64,000 nt of DNA from Bacteroidota bacterium. GTDB lineage: Bacteria > Bacteroidota > Ignavibacteria > Ignavibacteriales > Ignavibacteriaceae. The notes below the pieces were generated by a model, which saw only the letters and a program-made list of their open reading frames with translations, was not told the origin of the DNA and made no database searches. The stretch's first letter is position 1. Each line of letters begins with the position of its first letter. The stretch spans positions 372,001-436,000 of the forward strand of contig JAIUOE010000001.1 of NCBI GenBank assembly GCA_020161395.1, read 5' to 3'. The position numbers and the translations under genes are program-made. Positions 1 to 8,091 of the stretch are shown here, one piece after another.

Positions 1-177
1 CCCGATGGTGAGGTGGTGCCTGTAGTTAAGACCTGTTGTAAGAAAAACGGAACCGCTTTTTGAATTGGTGCCATCTGAATAGGTGCCGTAACTGCCGAAA
101 ACTGAGGAGTAAACCTGCAAAGAATCCGCCATTACCCCCGTGGAAATGAGAATGACCAGTAACAGAATTTTTCTCAT
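1..177 (-). CDS. Secreted or outer-membrane protein, N-terminal part only
   Basis: The reading frame starts at the ATG at 177-175 and runs off the left edge after 59 codons, so only the amino terminus is seen. It begins MRKILLLVILISTGVMA, a clear signal peptide, followed by a polar stretch rich in Ser, Gly, Tyr and Thr (SVFGSYGTYSDGTNSK) that looks like the first strands of an outer-membrane beta-barrel or a secreted beta protein. The ATG overlaps the stop of the upstream TPR gene in the form ATGA, which implies translational coupling. It is therefore the last visible gene of the 6492-to-1 operon. The function cannot be read from this fragment. Confidence 0.7.
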   Translation of the reverse strand, partial: MRKILLLVILISTGVMADSLQVYSSVFGSYGTYSDGTNSKSGSVFLTTGLNYRHHLTIG

Positions 178-848
178 TTAATAAGTCTCAACCCTTTTAT
201 GGCGAGTGTGTCTCCCTTGCTGACTAAAAGCACATTGTTAAAGCTTTCTCTTGCTTTGTCGTTGTAGCCGAGGGCAAACATTGTATATCCATAGGCAAGC
301 CCGGCTTCGTAGTCGCTTGGCCAGGGATTCAGCACTTTTTCGAGATATGCTTTCGACTTCTCCCAGTCAGGTTTGGCTTTTACGAATGATTCGTTGAATT
401 TGGTGAGGCCCTTGTAGTAATAAATCTGTCCAAGACGAAGATTCGCTTCCTTGTTGTTGGGGTCAAGTTTAATTATCTGGTTGTAAAGTTCTTCAACTTT
501 TGCCCACTCGTTGTTCTTTGCATAAGGCAGTCTGAGACCAAGCCTGGCTTCTATGCTTGCGGGTTTTAGTTTTACGGCTGTTTCGTAGTAAGCGGTTGAT
601 TTTGTGAAAGCCGAGTCATAATAATTCAAGTATCCCAACCGGAGATTCAGGAGATAACTGGATTTATTTGCGGCATAAAATTCGTCGAGAACAGCAATCG
701 CCTCCTTTATTTTCCCCTCTTTTTCGAGGTCTATCGACTGGTTGAAAGCCCAGGTCAGGTCTTTGTTTACCTGAGATGCAATATCGACGGCAAAGAAACC
801 GATAACAATAACAATTGCCGTGATGCTGAGAGCAGCGAATTTTTTCAT
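174..848 (-). CDS. Exported/anchored tetratricopeptide repeat protein
   Basis: This 224-residue protein starts with a hydrophobic segment (about residues 5-22, AALSITAIVIVIGFFAV) that can be a signal peptide or an N-terminal membrane anchor. The rest is built of helical pairs with TPR spacing. Examples are IKEAIAVLDEF, STAYYETAVKLKPASIEARLGL, WAKVEELYNQIIKLDPNNKEANLRLGQIYY and SKAYLEKVL. TPR domains mediate protein-protein contacts, and here the repeats would sit in the periplasm. The ATG overlaps the stop of the urea-transporter/M23 gene (ATGA), and its own stop overlaps the next ATG in the same way. The job is probably scaffolding for this operon's envelope proteins, but that is inference from context. 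Confidence 0.85.
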   Translation of the reverse strand: MKKFAALSITAIVIVIGFFAVDIASQVNKDLTWAFNQSIDLEKEGKIKEAIAVLDEFYAANKSSYLLNLRLGYLNYYDSAFTKSTAYYETAVKLKPASIEARLGLRLPYAKNNEWAKVEELYNQIIKLDPNNKEANLRLGQIYYYKGLTKFNESFVKAKPDWEKSKAYLEKVLNPWPSDYEAGLAYGYTMFALGYNDKARESFNNVLLVSKGDTLAIKGLRLIK

Positions 849-2983
849 TTATCTTCATCCTCATTTATAATACTTTTGACAAAAATCATATCTTTCCCCT
901 GCTGATCGAAACTGAAAGACTCGATCTGCCCGTCATCATTAATCACCACCTCTGTTTTGTAATGACGGTTAAACCAGGCAAAAAGGAAATTACCCGCAAG
1001 TGATATTTCACCCTTTAGCCTCATCTCTTTTTCATCTTCATTTTTGTGATATTTGAAATTTCCTTTGGAATGGATATAAGTACCAAAAAAGATAAAAAAC
1101 TCGGAAAGGAAGCGGACAAAACCGACAGGGAGTTCGGAAATGCTGTAGGAATCTTCCCAGATCAATCCTTCGTGATAACTTAACGGCGCCTGCATGGCAG
1201 CAAGATAGAACCAGTAGAGCGCAGAGTCGCGGTTACCCGAGAAACTGCTAAAATAGAAAACTTTTCCCGATGTGTAAATATAAGCAACCGCACCGGCAGA
1301 TGATTCAATAAATTTGGTACTGGTGATGTCAATCCCGATTTTCCATTCCTCAACCTTTGTCTCACCTTTATGGTGAAATTCAAATTTAAAAGTTTCACCA
1401 AATCTGAAATCAAAGGCTTTTGCGAGGGTTTTGTGCTTTTCCAGATTCTGAACCATGGAATTAACCTTCGGATAATCGAATGATTTCAGAGCCAGCTCCC
1501 CTTCACTTTTTTCGAGATAAAATGCGAACGGGAACTTGTGCGTGTGTCCTCCGATGGTGTCATCAATCTGGAACTGAAAGTGAAGGTGCGGATAGGGTGA
1601 TCTTCCGCTGTTTCCACATGCAGCGATTATATCCCCTTTATCGACGATTTGACCTTCCTCCACTTTTATCGACCCCGGTTTAAGGTGTGAGAGGGCTGAA
1701 TAAAGGCCTTCGCTGTGGTCGATTACAATGGTGTTTCCCCAGTTTTTTGCAATGTTCGATTCACCAATTACATTATCAGGAATTCCGTCAACCACTTTTA
1801 CAACCTTGCCGTGCAAGGGGGCACATACCGGAAGTCCGTAGCAAAAATAGTCTTCCACCACATCGCCCTCGTTCTCATACTGCTTGCCGTCCTCTGTGAG
1901 AATGAAATCCCATGCATATCTCCATTTGTCCTTGTGGGTATATTCACCAGCGAACGCCTGAGAGACGGTCCACTCACCCCAAACTGGGAGTTCAGGGAAG
2001 AAAAGCTTAAAATTGTCGAATCTTGCTTTTCTGTTCTGATGGTAATAGAGATTCTCTTCAGGTGAACCCGGTTTGAAGTAGAGCAACACAAGATCAGTCT
2101 GGTCTTTTCTGAATTTCAGACTGTAGATGGTGGCAAGTGTTACAAAATTAAAGGGGAGCACAAGCACAGGCAATCCGTAACCTGTCAGGAGAATCGAGAA
2201 AAAACCTGTCATAAGAACGATCACCGCAGTCGCAAAAAGAGTCAGCATAAAACTCTTCCCCGAGGGGAGGACGAGACTTCCGCCAAGGGCAAAAGAGGTA
2301 ATAATGGCGTTAAATCCGACAATTATTGCAAGACTTTCAGACTGTCCCGGAAGGAGCAACTGAAGCACCAGACCGGAGAGGAAAAAGGAGGTGATACTGA
2401 GAACGAACAAAGCCCTGGAGAAAGCAAGAATCGCCAGTGCAATGATCACACCGGTAATGATGTTCGGTTGAAAGTAAATCAGGGCAAGCGACTTGAAATA
2501 ATTTTTCACCAAAAGAGGTAAAAACGGGAAATAATTGGCATCCGTCCCGTTTTGAGCGAGTTGAATGTCTGAATAATTCCCCAGAAATATGATATAAATA
2601 AAAACCGTAATCACAAAAGGGAGACTTAGCCCCGGCAGATTAAAAGTAACCGCAAGATGATTCTCGAGTACAGCAGATATAAGAAACGAAATAACCACGA
2701 ATAGCGGAATGAGGAGAAGGAACAAAGGGGTAAGTTCGTAATAGAATACGGTTGCTGCCCCGAAGAGAATTCCGTTGAACCCGTAGAATCCCGATTCTAT
2801 CTTTGCCGGTTCAAACCGGAGCAGGTAAGCAGTATAATTGCTCAGAATCACCCCAAGGAGCGACATAAGAGCGATTTTGGGGGATGCGAAAGTTGCCATG
2901 AGCACAACAGCCCCCAGCCACCTCCTGTTGGAAAACAGAATCTGGCTGTAGCTGAAGAAAACTGAATTCAGAAAGAATTGCAC
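845..2983 (-). CDS. Urea-transporter-like membrane domain fused to M23 peptidase domain
   Basis: The 712-residue protein has two parts. Residues 1-290 form a polytopic membrane domain with the inverted-repeat signatures of the urea transporter (UT) family: GFYGFNGILFG (65-75) then GLSLPF (118-123), repeated as VGFNAIITSFALGG (222-235) then GLPVLVLPF (270-278). Residues 330-480 form a LytM/M23 endopeptidase-like domain with YGLPVCAPLHGKV, a central His at 433 and the HxH pair H466/H468 (PHLHFQ). The first zinc motif HxxxD is not intact: D359 is present, but the residue four before it is R355 and the nearest His is H350. A C-terminal region of about 230 residues is unassigned. The start is GTG at 2983 with AAAGG six bases upstream, overlapping the stop of the preceding gene. 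UT-M23 fusions exist in Bacteroidota, but their substrate is not established. Confidence 0.8.
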   Translation of the reverse strand: MQFFLNSVFFSYSQILFSNRRWLGAVVLMATFASPKIALMSLLGVILSNYTAYLLRFEPAKIESGFYGFNGILFGAATVFYYELTPLFLLLIPLFVVISFLISAVLENHLAVTFNLPGLSLPFVITVFIYIIFLGNYSDIQLAQNGTDANYFPFLPLLVKNYFKSLALIYFQPNIITGVIIALAILAFSRALFVLSITSFFLSGLVLQLLLPGQSESLAIIVGFNAIITSFALGGSLVLPSGKSFMLTLFATAVIVLMTGFFSILLTGYGLPVLVLPFNFVTLATIYSLKFRKDQTDLVLLYFKPGSPEENLYYHQNRKARFDNFKLFFPELPVWGEWTVSQAFAGEYTHKDKWRYAWDFILTEDGKQYENEGDVVEDYFCYGLPVCAPLHGKVVKVVDGIPDNVIGESNIAKNWGNTIVIDHSEGLYSALSHLKPGSIKVEEGQIVDKGDIIAACGNSGRSPYPHLHFQFQIDDTIGGHTHKFPFAFYLEKSEGELALKSFDYPKVNSMVQNLEKHKTLAKAFDFRFGETFKFEFHHKGETKVEEWKIGIDITSTKFIESSAGAVAYIYTSGKVFYFSSFSGNRDSALYWFYLAAMQAPLSYHEGLIWEDSYSISELPVGFVRFLSEFFIFFGTYIHSKGNFKYHKNEDEKEMRLKGEISLAGNFLFAWFNRHYKTEVVINDDGQIESFSFDQQGKDMIFVKSIINEDEDK

Positions 2984-2992
2984 AGAAAACCT

Positions 2993-4354
2993 TTACAGTT
3001 TGAAGTTCTTAAGTTTTTCAGGGATTCTTTCGTTTGTCATCAAATAGTCAATCGTCTCTGCTTCTCTGATCAGTTCGACTGTTTTATCTTCCATGATCAT
3101 GACCACATTCGGTCTCATCTGGATAAACTGCATCCATTGGGTCATATCGTATGCACCGACATAATCTATAACCAGTTGATCACCTTTTTTCATTACAGGA
3201 AGTGTAATGCTCTCCGCAATGCAGTCGATATTCATACAAAGGGGTCCGTAGATGGCAGTATCCTCGGTCATCATTCCACTGTCCTGAGCGGGAGTAATCT
3301 GATGTTTATACCAGAATCGTGTGAAGAGGAGATTCACACCTGCATCAATGATCATGGCTCTTCTGCCGTCTGAAAGCCGTTTCATGGCAAGAACAGTGGA
3401 GAGAAGATGTGCTGTGTCGTCAATCAGGGCTCTGCCCGTTTCAAGAACGAGCATCGGCAATTCATCTTTTGCATAAGGGAGCTCCAACAGGGAAGTGGTG
3501 ATTGCATCTGCAAACTGCTCGATCGAAGGCAAAATCTGTTCTGCGGGAAGATACTGGCCGTTCAGTGTGTTGTTCGAGGGGAATCCACCACCAAGATCGA
3601 TGTAGTCGAGAAGATGGTTGTATTCCTTTTTGAGCCAGGAAGCAAGTTCAACCATTTTATCGCCTGCAATTTTGTAAGCGTCAGCGCTCATCATATAGGT
3701 GCCGATGTGGGTGTGCAGACCGACAAGATTCAATCCGGAGGATGTAATAATTCTCCGAAGAGCCTGTTTTGCTTCGCCGTTCTCATAGTTAAAGCCGAAT
3801 CTGTCCCACTTTGGATAAATTCCGGTATCCATGTTTACCCTGATAGCCACCTGGGCTTTTTTCCCCGTTTCCTCTGCAAGCTCAATTATGTCATAAAGCT
3901 CGTCAAAGTGGTCGATATGTATCTTTGCACCTTCGTTAATGGCTCTTTTGAGTGATACTTTGTCCTTATCAGGACCGTTGAAGAGGATTCGTTCCCCTTT
4001 CACACCAAGACGGCGTGCTTTGTCATATTCAAATCCTGACACCACTTCCGCCCATGAGCCTTCCTGGTGGAAGACGGAGCAGACTGCATTCAGGTAGTTT
4101 GTTTTGTATGACCAGGCGAACTGCACTTTTGGGTAGCGGGTTTTAAAAATTCTGTTTGCCTTTTTTTGATTTTCCCTGATTTTCCTTTCAGAGATAACGA
4201 AAAGAGGAGAGCCGTATTTTGTTGTGAGCTCGCTTACAGCAACCCCATCAATATTTGTTTTTGGTGTGTTTACGGGTCTTGAACCAAATTTATTCATAAA
4301 TCCCGAAAACTGTTTCAGCACTACGGGGCGTTCGTATCTTTTTTTATCTGCCAT
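2993..4354 (-). CDS. Fold-type III PLP-dependent decarboxylase (LysA/ornithine decarboxylase family), atypical active site
   Basis: The 453-residue protein has the family's order of motifs. The PLP lysine is K84 in SYKTN; then come HTHIG, the glycine loop LGGGFP, ETGR in place of the usual EPGR, the catalytic cysteine motif GPLCMNID (Cys373) and VGAYD. Diaminopimelate decarboxylases normally read CESxD at the cysteine motif. Here Glu-Ser is Met-Asn, so the substrate amino acid is probably not meso-DAP, or it is bound differently. It lies one base downstream of the ATP-grasp gene and nine bases before the UT-M23 gene, so it is cotranscribed with both. It could still be the cell's LysA, because the lysine cluster at 53-58 kb lacks lysA; I consider a specialised role in this operon at least as likely. 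Confidence 0.85.
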   Translation of the reverse strand: MADKKRYERPVVLKQFSGFMNKFGSRPVNTPKTNIDGVAVSELTTKYGSPLFVISERKIRENQKKANRIFKTRYPKVQFAWSYKTNYLNAVCSVFHQEGSWAEVVSGFEYDKARRLGVKGERILFNGPDKDKVSLKRAINEGAKIHIDHFDELYDIIELAEETGKKAQVAIRVNMDTGIYPKWDRFGFNYENGEAKQALRRIITSSGLNLVGLHTHIGTYMMSADAYKIAGDKMVELASWLKKEYNHLLDYIDLGGGFPSNNTLNGQYLPAEQILPSIEQFADAITTSLLELPYAKDELPMLVLETGRALIDDTAHLLSTVLAMKRLSDGRRAMIIDAGVNLLFTRFWYKHQITPAQDSGMMTEDTAIYGPLCMNIDCIAESITLPVMKKGDQLVIDYVGAYDMTQWMQFIQMRPNVVMIMEDKTVELIREAETIDYLMTNERIPEKLKNFKL

Positions 4355-4355
4355 T

Positions 4356-5390
4356 TTAAATAACTCCTAAGGTGGAAATTTGAGCAAGTCTGGAGACATC
4401 TGCGAGCAGGTCCCAAGAGCATCTTACAAACATTTTGCCTACTGTGTAATTTGTGAAAGGGGTAACCTTCTCACCGTTTGCCATTCTAACCATGGCACCG
4501 GGAAGGTTCTGACCCGCTCCGGGTGCAAGATAAACCCATGCAGGGAATCTCGGGTTAATTTCAAGGAGATAATATTCTCCCGTTGTTTCTGATTTCATAA
4601 ACTCGAGTTCCATGCCACTCTTCCATTTGATTTTCGAGATTACTTTCCTCGAAATTTCAAGAAGTGCCGGCTCGGTGATCGTAACTCCTGACCATCCCTT
4701 TCCTTTGTCGGTAATATAGAGTTTTTTCATCGGCACCGCTCCGGTCATTCCGCCTTCACCGTCACCGAGAGCAACCACATTATATTCAGAACCTTTTACA
4801 AACTCCTGAATGATAATCGGATAGCCCCATTTATTCGCAAGTTTTTTGAAGTGGGCGGTTGCCTCTTCAAAATTGTTTGCAATGTAAGCCTCGTAGAATA
4901 TTCCCTTTATCACCACCGGATAGCTGAACTCGGAGGGGATCGAGTAGAGGTCCTGTATCGTTGTTGCGAGGGTGTTTTTTGGCACCGCAATACCGTTGGC
5001 TTTGCAAAAACCGAACAACTTGTCTTTCCCTCTTATGTTGAGCTGCTCCACAGTTGGCAGAAATGTCCTGATGCCGAGTGCGTTCAGTCTCGGTTCGAGT
5101 TTTACAAATCCGTAGAGCTCACTGTCGAGTGTGGGGATTATCATATCGATTTTTTCGATACTGTGGATATAAGCTATCCTGTCGTAAAGAGCATCCAATC
5201 CGGATGAAGGATATGGAATCTGGTAGCACTTGTCTGCAGCATTGTCCATATAAATTCCCGGTTCAAGGGAATCGTAGATGAAGCCTATTAACTTAAGGTC
5301 GGGAATACCGGCTTCCTGCAGGCTTCGCATTACCGGAATGCCGGGACCGGGATTATCTGTGGCGTTTAAGCCGGTTACTGCTATTTTCAT
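4356..5390 (-). CDS. ATP-grasp ligase (carbamoyl-phosphate-synthase-like)
   Basis: The 344-residue protein begins MKIAVTGLNATDNPGPG, a Rossmann-like preATP-grasp domain, and continues into an ATP-grasp core. The core shows YPVVIKG (ATP-binding Lys), IIQEFVKGSEYNV (adenine-binding strand), MELEFM and LLEINPRFPAW, the last two carrying the Mg-binding Glu and Asn residues. Members of this fold join a carboxylate to an amine or thiol through an acyl phosphate. The start codon overlaps the stop of the PqqD-like gene by four bases (ATGA), and the decarboxylase follows after one base. The neighbours suggest peptide or amino-acid modification. The substrate cannot be read from the sequence. Confidence 0.85.
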   Translation of the reverse strand: MKIAVTGLNATDNPGPGIPVMRSLQEAGIPDLKLIGFIYDSLEPGIYMDNAADKCYQIPYPSSGLDALYDRIAYIHSIEKIDMIIPTLDSELYGFVKLEPRLNALGIRTFLPTVEQLNIRGKDKLFGFCKANGIAVPKNTLATTIQDLYSIPSEFSYPVVIKGIFYEAYIANNFEEATAHFKKLANKWGYPIIIQEFVKGSEYNVVALGDGEGGMTGAVPMKKLYITDKGKGWSGVTITEPALLEISRKVISKIKWKSGMELEFMKSETTGEYYLLEINPRFPAWVYLAPGAGQNLPGAMVRMANGEKVTPFTNYTVGKMFVRCSWDLLADVSRLAQISTLGVI

Positions 5391-5641
5391 ATCTCTTTTA
5401 CAAGTCCAAAAGATAATAATCGATTAATGTAATCTTCGAAATCCCTTTCAAAGGTTTGTTTGTCAACTTCATAATTTTGAAGAATGTAGGTGAATATCTC
5501 ATCGGTATTGTGGTTCCGGTGGATCATTTCATATATCTCTTTCGCAATCTCATTCATATTAAAGGTTTCACCGGTATTTCCAAGGAACACAAAACCTGTA
5601 TCACTTACAGCCGCATATCCGGGCACTTCAAACTGACGCAT
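5387..5641 (-). CDS. PqqD-family (RRE-like) peptide-binding protein
   Basis: This 84-residue protein matches the PqqD pattern. A short beta hairpin (VSDTGFVFLGNTGETFNMN) is followed by a winged-helix-like helical part with AKEIYEMI, a Thr/Asp-rich turn, DFEDYINRLLSFGLV and a C-terminal Glu-Ile. The final (D/E)(F/Y)(I/V)..L...GL(I/V) pattern is typical of PqqD and of RiPP recognition elements, which hold the leader peptide of a substrate for modifying enzymes. It sits 11 bases after the T9SS cargo gene and overlaps the ATP-grasp gene by four bases. That order (small recognition protein, then ligase) is what a peptide-tailoring operon would show, but no short precursor peptide was found next to it. 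Confidence 0.8.
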   Translation of the reverse strand: MRQFEVPGYAAVSDTGFVFLGNTGETFNMNEIAKEIYEMIHRNHNTDEIFTYILQNYEVDKQTFERDFEDYINRLLSFGLVKEI

Positions 5642-5652
5642 ATATATTTCTC

Positions 5653-6492
5653 CTATTTAAGAATGATCATTTTTTTTGTTTGGGAAGTGTTGCCCGTCGT
5701 GAGTGTGTACATGTAAACGCCGGTAGGCACCCGTATGCCGGAATCGTTTGAACCGTCCCAATGAACACTCTGCAGACCTGCAGGCATTTCATTTTGGAGC
5801 AATGTTTTTACTTTGGCTCCGTTCAAATCATAAACCACGAGCGAAACGGGTGATGCCTTTTCGAGGCTGAATTCTATTTTTGTCTCGGGATTAAAGGGGT
5901 TTGGATAGTTTTGCATCAATTTGAAACCGTATTCCATTTTTCCGTCGGCACCAACTCCGGTTGCTCCCGTTGAATAGATTTCATAGAAAAAATTGGCAAA
6001 AAGAGGATATTCATACTTTACAACTATCAACTCGAGCAAGCCGTCGTTGTTTATGTCTGCAACACTGGGATAGTTGTAATAGTAGTTCGGGTCATTCTTT
6101 TCCATGAGCACATCACCTGATGCCAGATCGACTATTTTAAAGGACTGTCTGTAATTGGTGGAAACTCCGTTGTAAGCGAGAATGTATGCATCTACAAAGT
6201 TATTCCCGTTCAAATCCTGCTGGAGTGAATACAACTGTGCCCCTGCAAGTCTCTCGGGATTGCTAAAAATGTATGAGTACTGCACAGTGGTTGAAAAGCC
6301 GGTTTGCATTATATCGAACCGTGTGCTGTCTATGGTATAAATTCTTTTTAACCAGTTGTCTCCCTGTTTCTCAAAGTTCATCCAACCCGAAAGCTTTGAG
6401 TAGGGAAGCCCCGAAGAAGTCCATTGTAATTGAAACTGTGGCAGAAGTGTGAATGAAAAAAGTGCAAATGAAAGCAGCAAATATTTTTTCAT
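5653..6492 (-). CDS. T9SS C-terminal sorting-domain protein with an FG-GAP/VCBS-like repeat
   Basis: This 279-residue protein has a signal peptide (MKKYLLLSFALFSFTLLP). The middle contains SVADINNDGLLELIVV, a calcium-binding FG-GAP/VCBS-type repeat, and an earlier similar segment DLNGNNFVDAYIL. The last 90 residues are a type IX secretion sorting domain with NYPNPFNPETKIEFSL, LVVYDLNGAKVKTL, GLQSVHWDGSNDSG and a final KKMIILK. It should be exported by Sec, carried across the outer membrane by T9SS and released or anchored at the surface. It is the first gene of the operon, preceded by a TAACTTTG element on its own strand at 6558-6551. It is the only visible candidate protein substrate for the PqqD/ATP-grasp enzymes downstream, which is speculation. 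Confidence 0.85.
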   Translation of the reverse strand: MKKYLLLSFALFSFTLLPQFQLQWTSSGLPYSKLSGWMNFEKQGDNWLKRIYTIDSTRFDIMQTGFSTTVQYSYIFSNPERLAGAQLYSLQQDLNGNNFVDAYILAYNGVSTNYRQSFKIVDLASGDVLMEKNDPNYYYNYPSVADINNDGLLELIVVKYEYPLFANFFYEIYSTGATGVGADGKMEYGFKLMQNYPNPFNPETKIEFSLEKASPVSLVVYDLNGAKVKTLLQNEMPAGLQSVHWDGSNDSGIRVPTGVYMYTLTTGNTSQTKKMIILK

Positions 6493-6550
6493 TTTAATAG
6501 CCTTTTATTAAATCGTATTTTTGTTATTTAAAGTAGTTTTTTTAATGATG

Positions 6551-6558
6551 CAAAGTTA
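6551..6558 (-). promoter_or_regulatory. Candidate -7 promoter element (TAACTTTG) for the PqqD/ATP-grasp operon
   Basis: Read on the minus strand these eight bases are TAACTTTG and match the Bacteroidota sigma-A -7 consensus TAnnTTTG. They lie 58 bases before the ATG at 6492. No convincing TTTG -33 element is seen at the expected 18-21 base spacing. It overlaps the divergent plus-strand control region. Confidence 0.4.
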
Positions 6559-6573
6559 TTACATCAAGTTGTT

Positions 6574-6581
6574 TAATTTTG
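6574..6581 (+). promoter_or_regulatory. Candidate -7 promoter element (TAATTTTG) for the transglutaminase-like gene
   Basis: This TAATTTTG matches TAnnTTTG and lies 69 bases before the ATG at 6651. With the minus-strand element at 6558-6551 it would make a compact divergent promoter pair only 15 bases apart. The -33 element is not clear. Confidence 0.4.
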
Positions 6582-6650
6582 TGTCTGTATGACAGAAAGT
6601 TACAGAACAAGGTTTAAACTGAATAAAGTCACCCATTTTTTTGGTACCAA

Positions 6651-8084
6651 ATGAAAATTTTAACAGCGGTCTTTTTTTTGATGCTACTCTCAATTGAATC
6701 GTTTCCACAATCAGGTTTCAAAAATGTTGATGATCTGTTTAAAAACGGAGAGTTTAAGAAAGCTGCTTCAGAAATTTACAGCCTTCTTTCCGACAATAAA
6801 CTCTCGCCCGCTCAGGTCTATGACCTGAGGTTCACGCTCGACCTTATGGAAAGGATAAAAAAAGATTTTACCAAATCGAGAGAGGAAGTTAAAGCTTTTC
6901 TCATTAAATATTATCCTGCCGTTACTGATGAACAGTTGGATGCATGGGAAGCAAAAAGGGCTCTCGAAGTGAAGCTGATTGATGGTGAGAAAAAATACTT
7001 CAAACTCGCAGCGAGAAACCTTTTCAGAATTGACAGGGATGCAAAAAAAAGGTGGGAGGAAGTTGAAGGGAAATCACCCGATCTGCTCGATGAGTTCCTG
7101 CTGGATCTGCTCCCCGATGTGATAAAAGAGAGCAAAAAAAGGGAGACCAGACTCGTTAATCCCGTAACGATAAAGGTAAAATATACCCTGACTGTTAAGC
7201 CAAATGCAGTGCCACCGGGTGAAATTGTGCGTTGCTGGCTCCCCTATCCCGCCGAGGTTCGTGACAGACAGACGGGTGTTGAATTTATCTCGGCAAATTA
7301 TGAAAATTTTGTGATCGCCCCTTATACAGCGACACACCGGTCGATCTATCTGGAGGCTCCCGCTGAAAAAGACAGCCCTCTGGTTTTTGAAGTGGAGTAT
7401 AAATTTAAGTCCTACTCGGAGTTTAACAACATCGATTTTACGAAAAAATACACAATCGACACCACTTCCGACCTTTATGACATTTATACTGCCGAAAGAC
7501 TGCCGCATATCCCGTTCACGGATGAGTTGAAGGCTCTGTCCGGGAGGATTATCGGAACTGAAACCGAACCTGTAAAGAAATTTAAATTGATCTATGAGTG
7601 GATCAACGACAATATCCCGTGGGCAGGGGCTCTCGAATACTCGACTATTCCCGATATCGCGTCCTATTGCCACCAAAACATGCATGGCGACTGCGGAATT
7701 CAGTCCCTCCTCTTCATAACACTCTGCAGAATGAACGGAATTCCTGCGAAATGGCAGAGTGGCTGGATGCTCCACCCTCCGGAGGTGAACCTTCACGATT
7801 GGGCAGAGGTTTACTTTAATGAGACAGGATGGATTCCCGTTGATCAATCGTTCAAACTGAAACCTTCAGATGATCCTGTTGTCAGATATTACTATCTTGG
7901 AAATACTGATAACTACCATTTTATAGTGAATGACGATTTTTCGGGAGAATTCTTCCCGGCAAAAATCCACCCGCGAAGTGAAACAGTCGATTTCCAGCGG
8001 GGTGAAGTTGAATGGAGAGGTGGTAACCTCTACTTCGACAAGTGGAATTACAACATTTATTTAGATTATACATCAGAAAACTGA
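6651..8084 (+). CDS. Secreted transglutaminase-like (cysteine protease fold) protein
   Basis: The 477-residue protein carries a signal peptide (MKILTAVFFLMLLSIESFPQ). Residues 22-165 are Lys/Glu-rich helices. Residues 170-260 look like a beta-sandwich (VKYTLTVKPNAVPPG), and the C-terminal half holds a transglutaminase core. The catalytic triad can be read as Cys348 in GDCGIQS, His382 in LHDWAEVYF and Asp398 in GWIPVDQS, in the order and spacing usual for the family. Such proteins act as peptidases or cross-linkers in the cell envelope. The RBS is weak. The next gene follows after seven bases, and its RBS overlaps this stop codon, so the two are cotranscribed. Confidence 0.85.
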   Translation: MKILTAVFFLMLLSIESFPQSGFKNVDDLFKNGEFKKAASEIYSLLSDNKLSPAQVYDLRFTLDLMERIKKDFTKSREEVKAFLIKYYPAVTDEQLDAWEAKRALEVKLIDGEKKYFKLAARNLFRIDRDAKKRWEEVEGKSPDLLDEFLLDLLPDVIKESKKRETRLVNPVTIKVKYTLTVKPNAVPPGEIVRCWLPYPAEVRDRQTGVEFISANYENFVIAPYTATHRSIYLEAPAEKDSPLVFEVEYKFKSYSEFNNIDFTKKYTIDTTSDLYDIYTAERLPHIPFTDELKALSGRIIGTETEPVKKFKLIYEWINDNIPWAGALEYSTIPDIASYCHQNMHGDCGIQSLLFITLCRMNGIPAKWQSGWMLHPPEVNLHDWAEVYFNETGWIPVDQSFKLKPSDDPVVRYYYLGNTDNYHFIVNDDFSGEFFPAKIHPRSETVDFQRGEVEWRGGNLYFDKWNYNIYLDYTSEN

Positions 8085-8091
8085 GGCATTT

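Noticed and set aside
2978-3373. 131-codon plus-strand ORF over the decarboxylase gene
   Set aside because: Cys/His-rich mirror of the decarboxylase end without RBS.
7074-7847. 257-codon ORF antisense to the transglutaminase-like gene
   Set aside because: No RBS or domain; the sense gene has a signal peptide and a catalytic triad.
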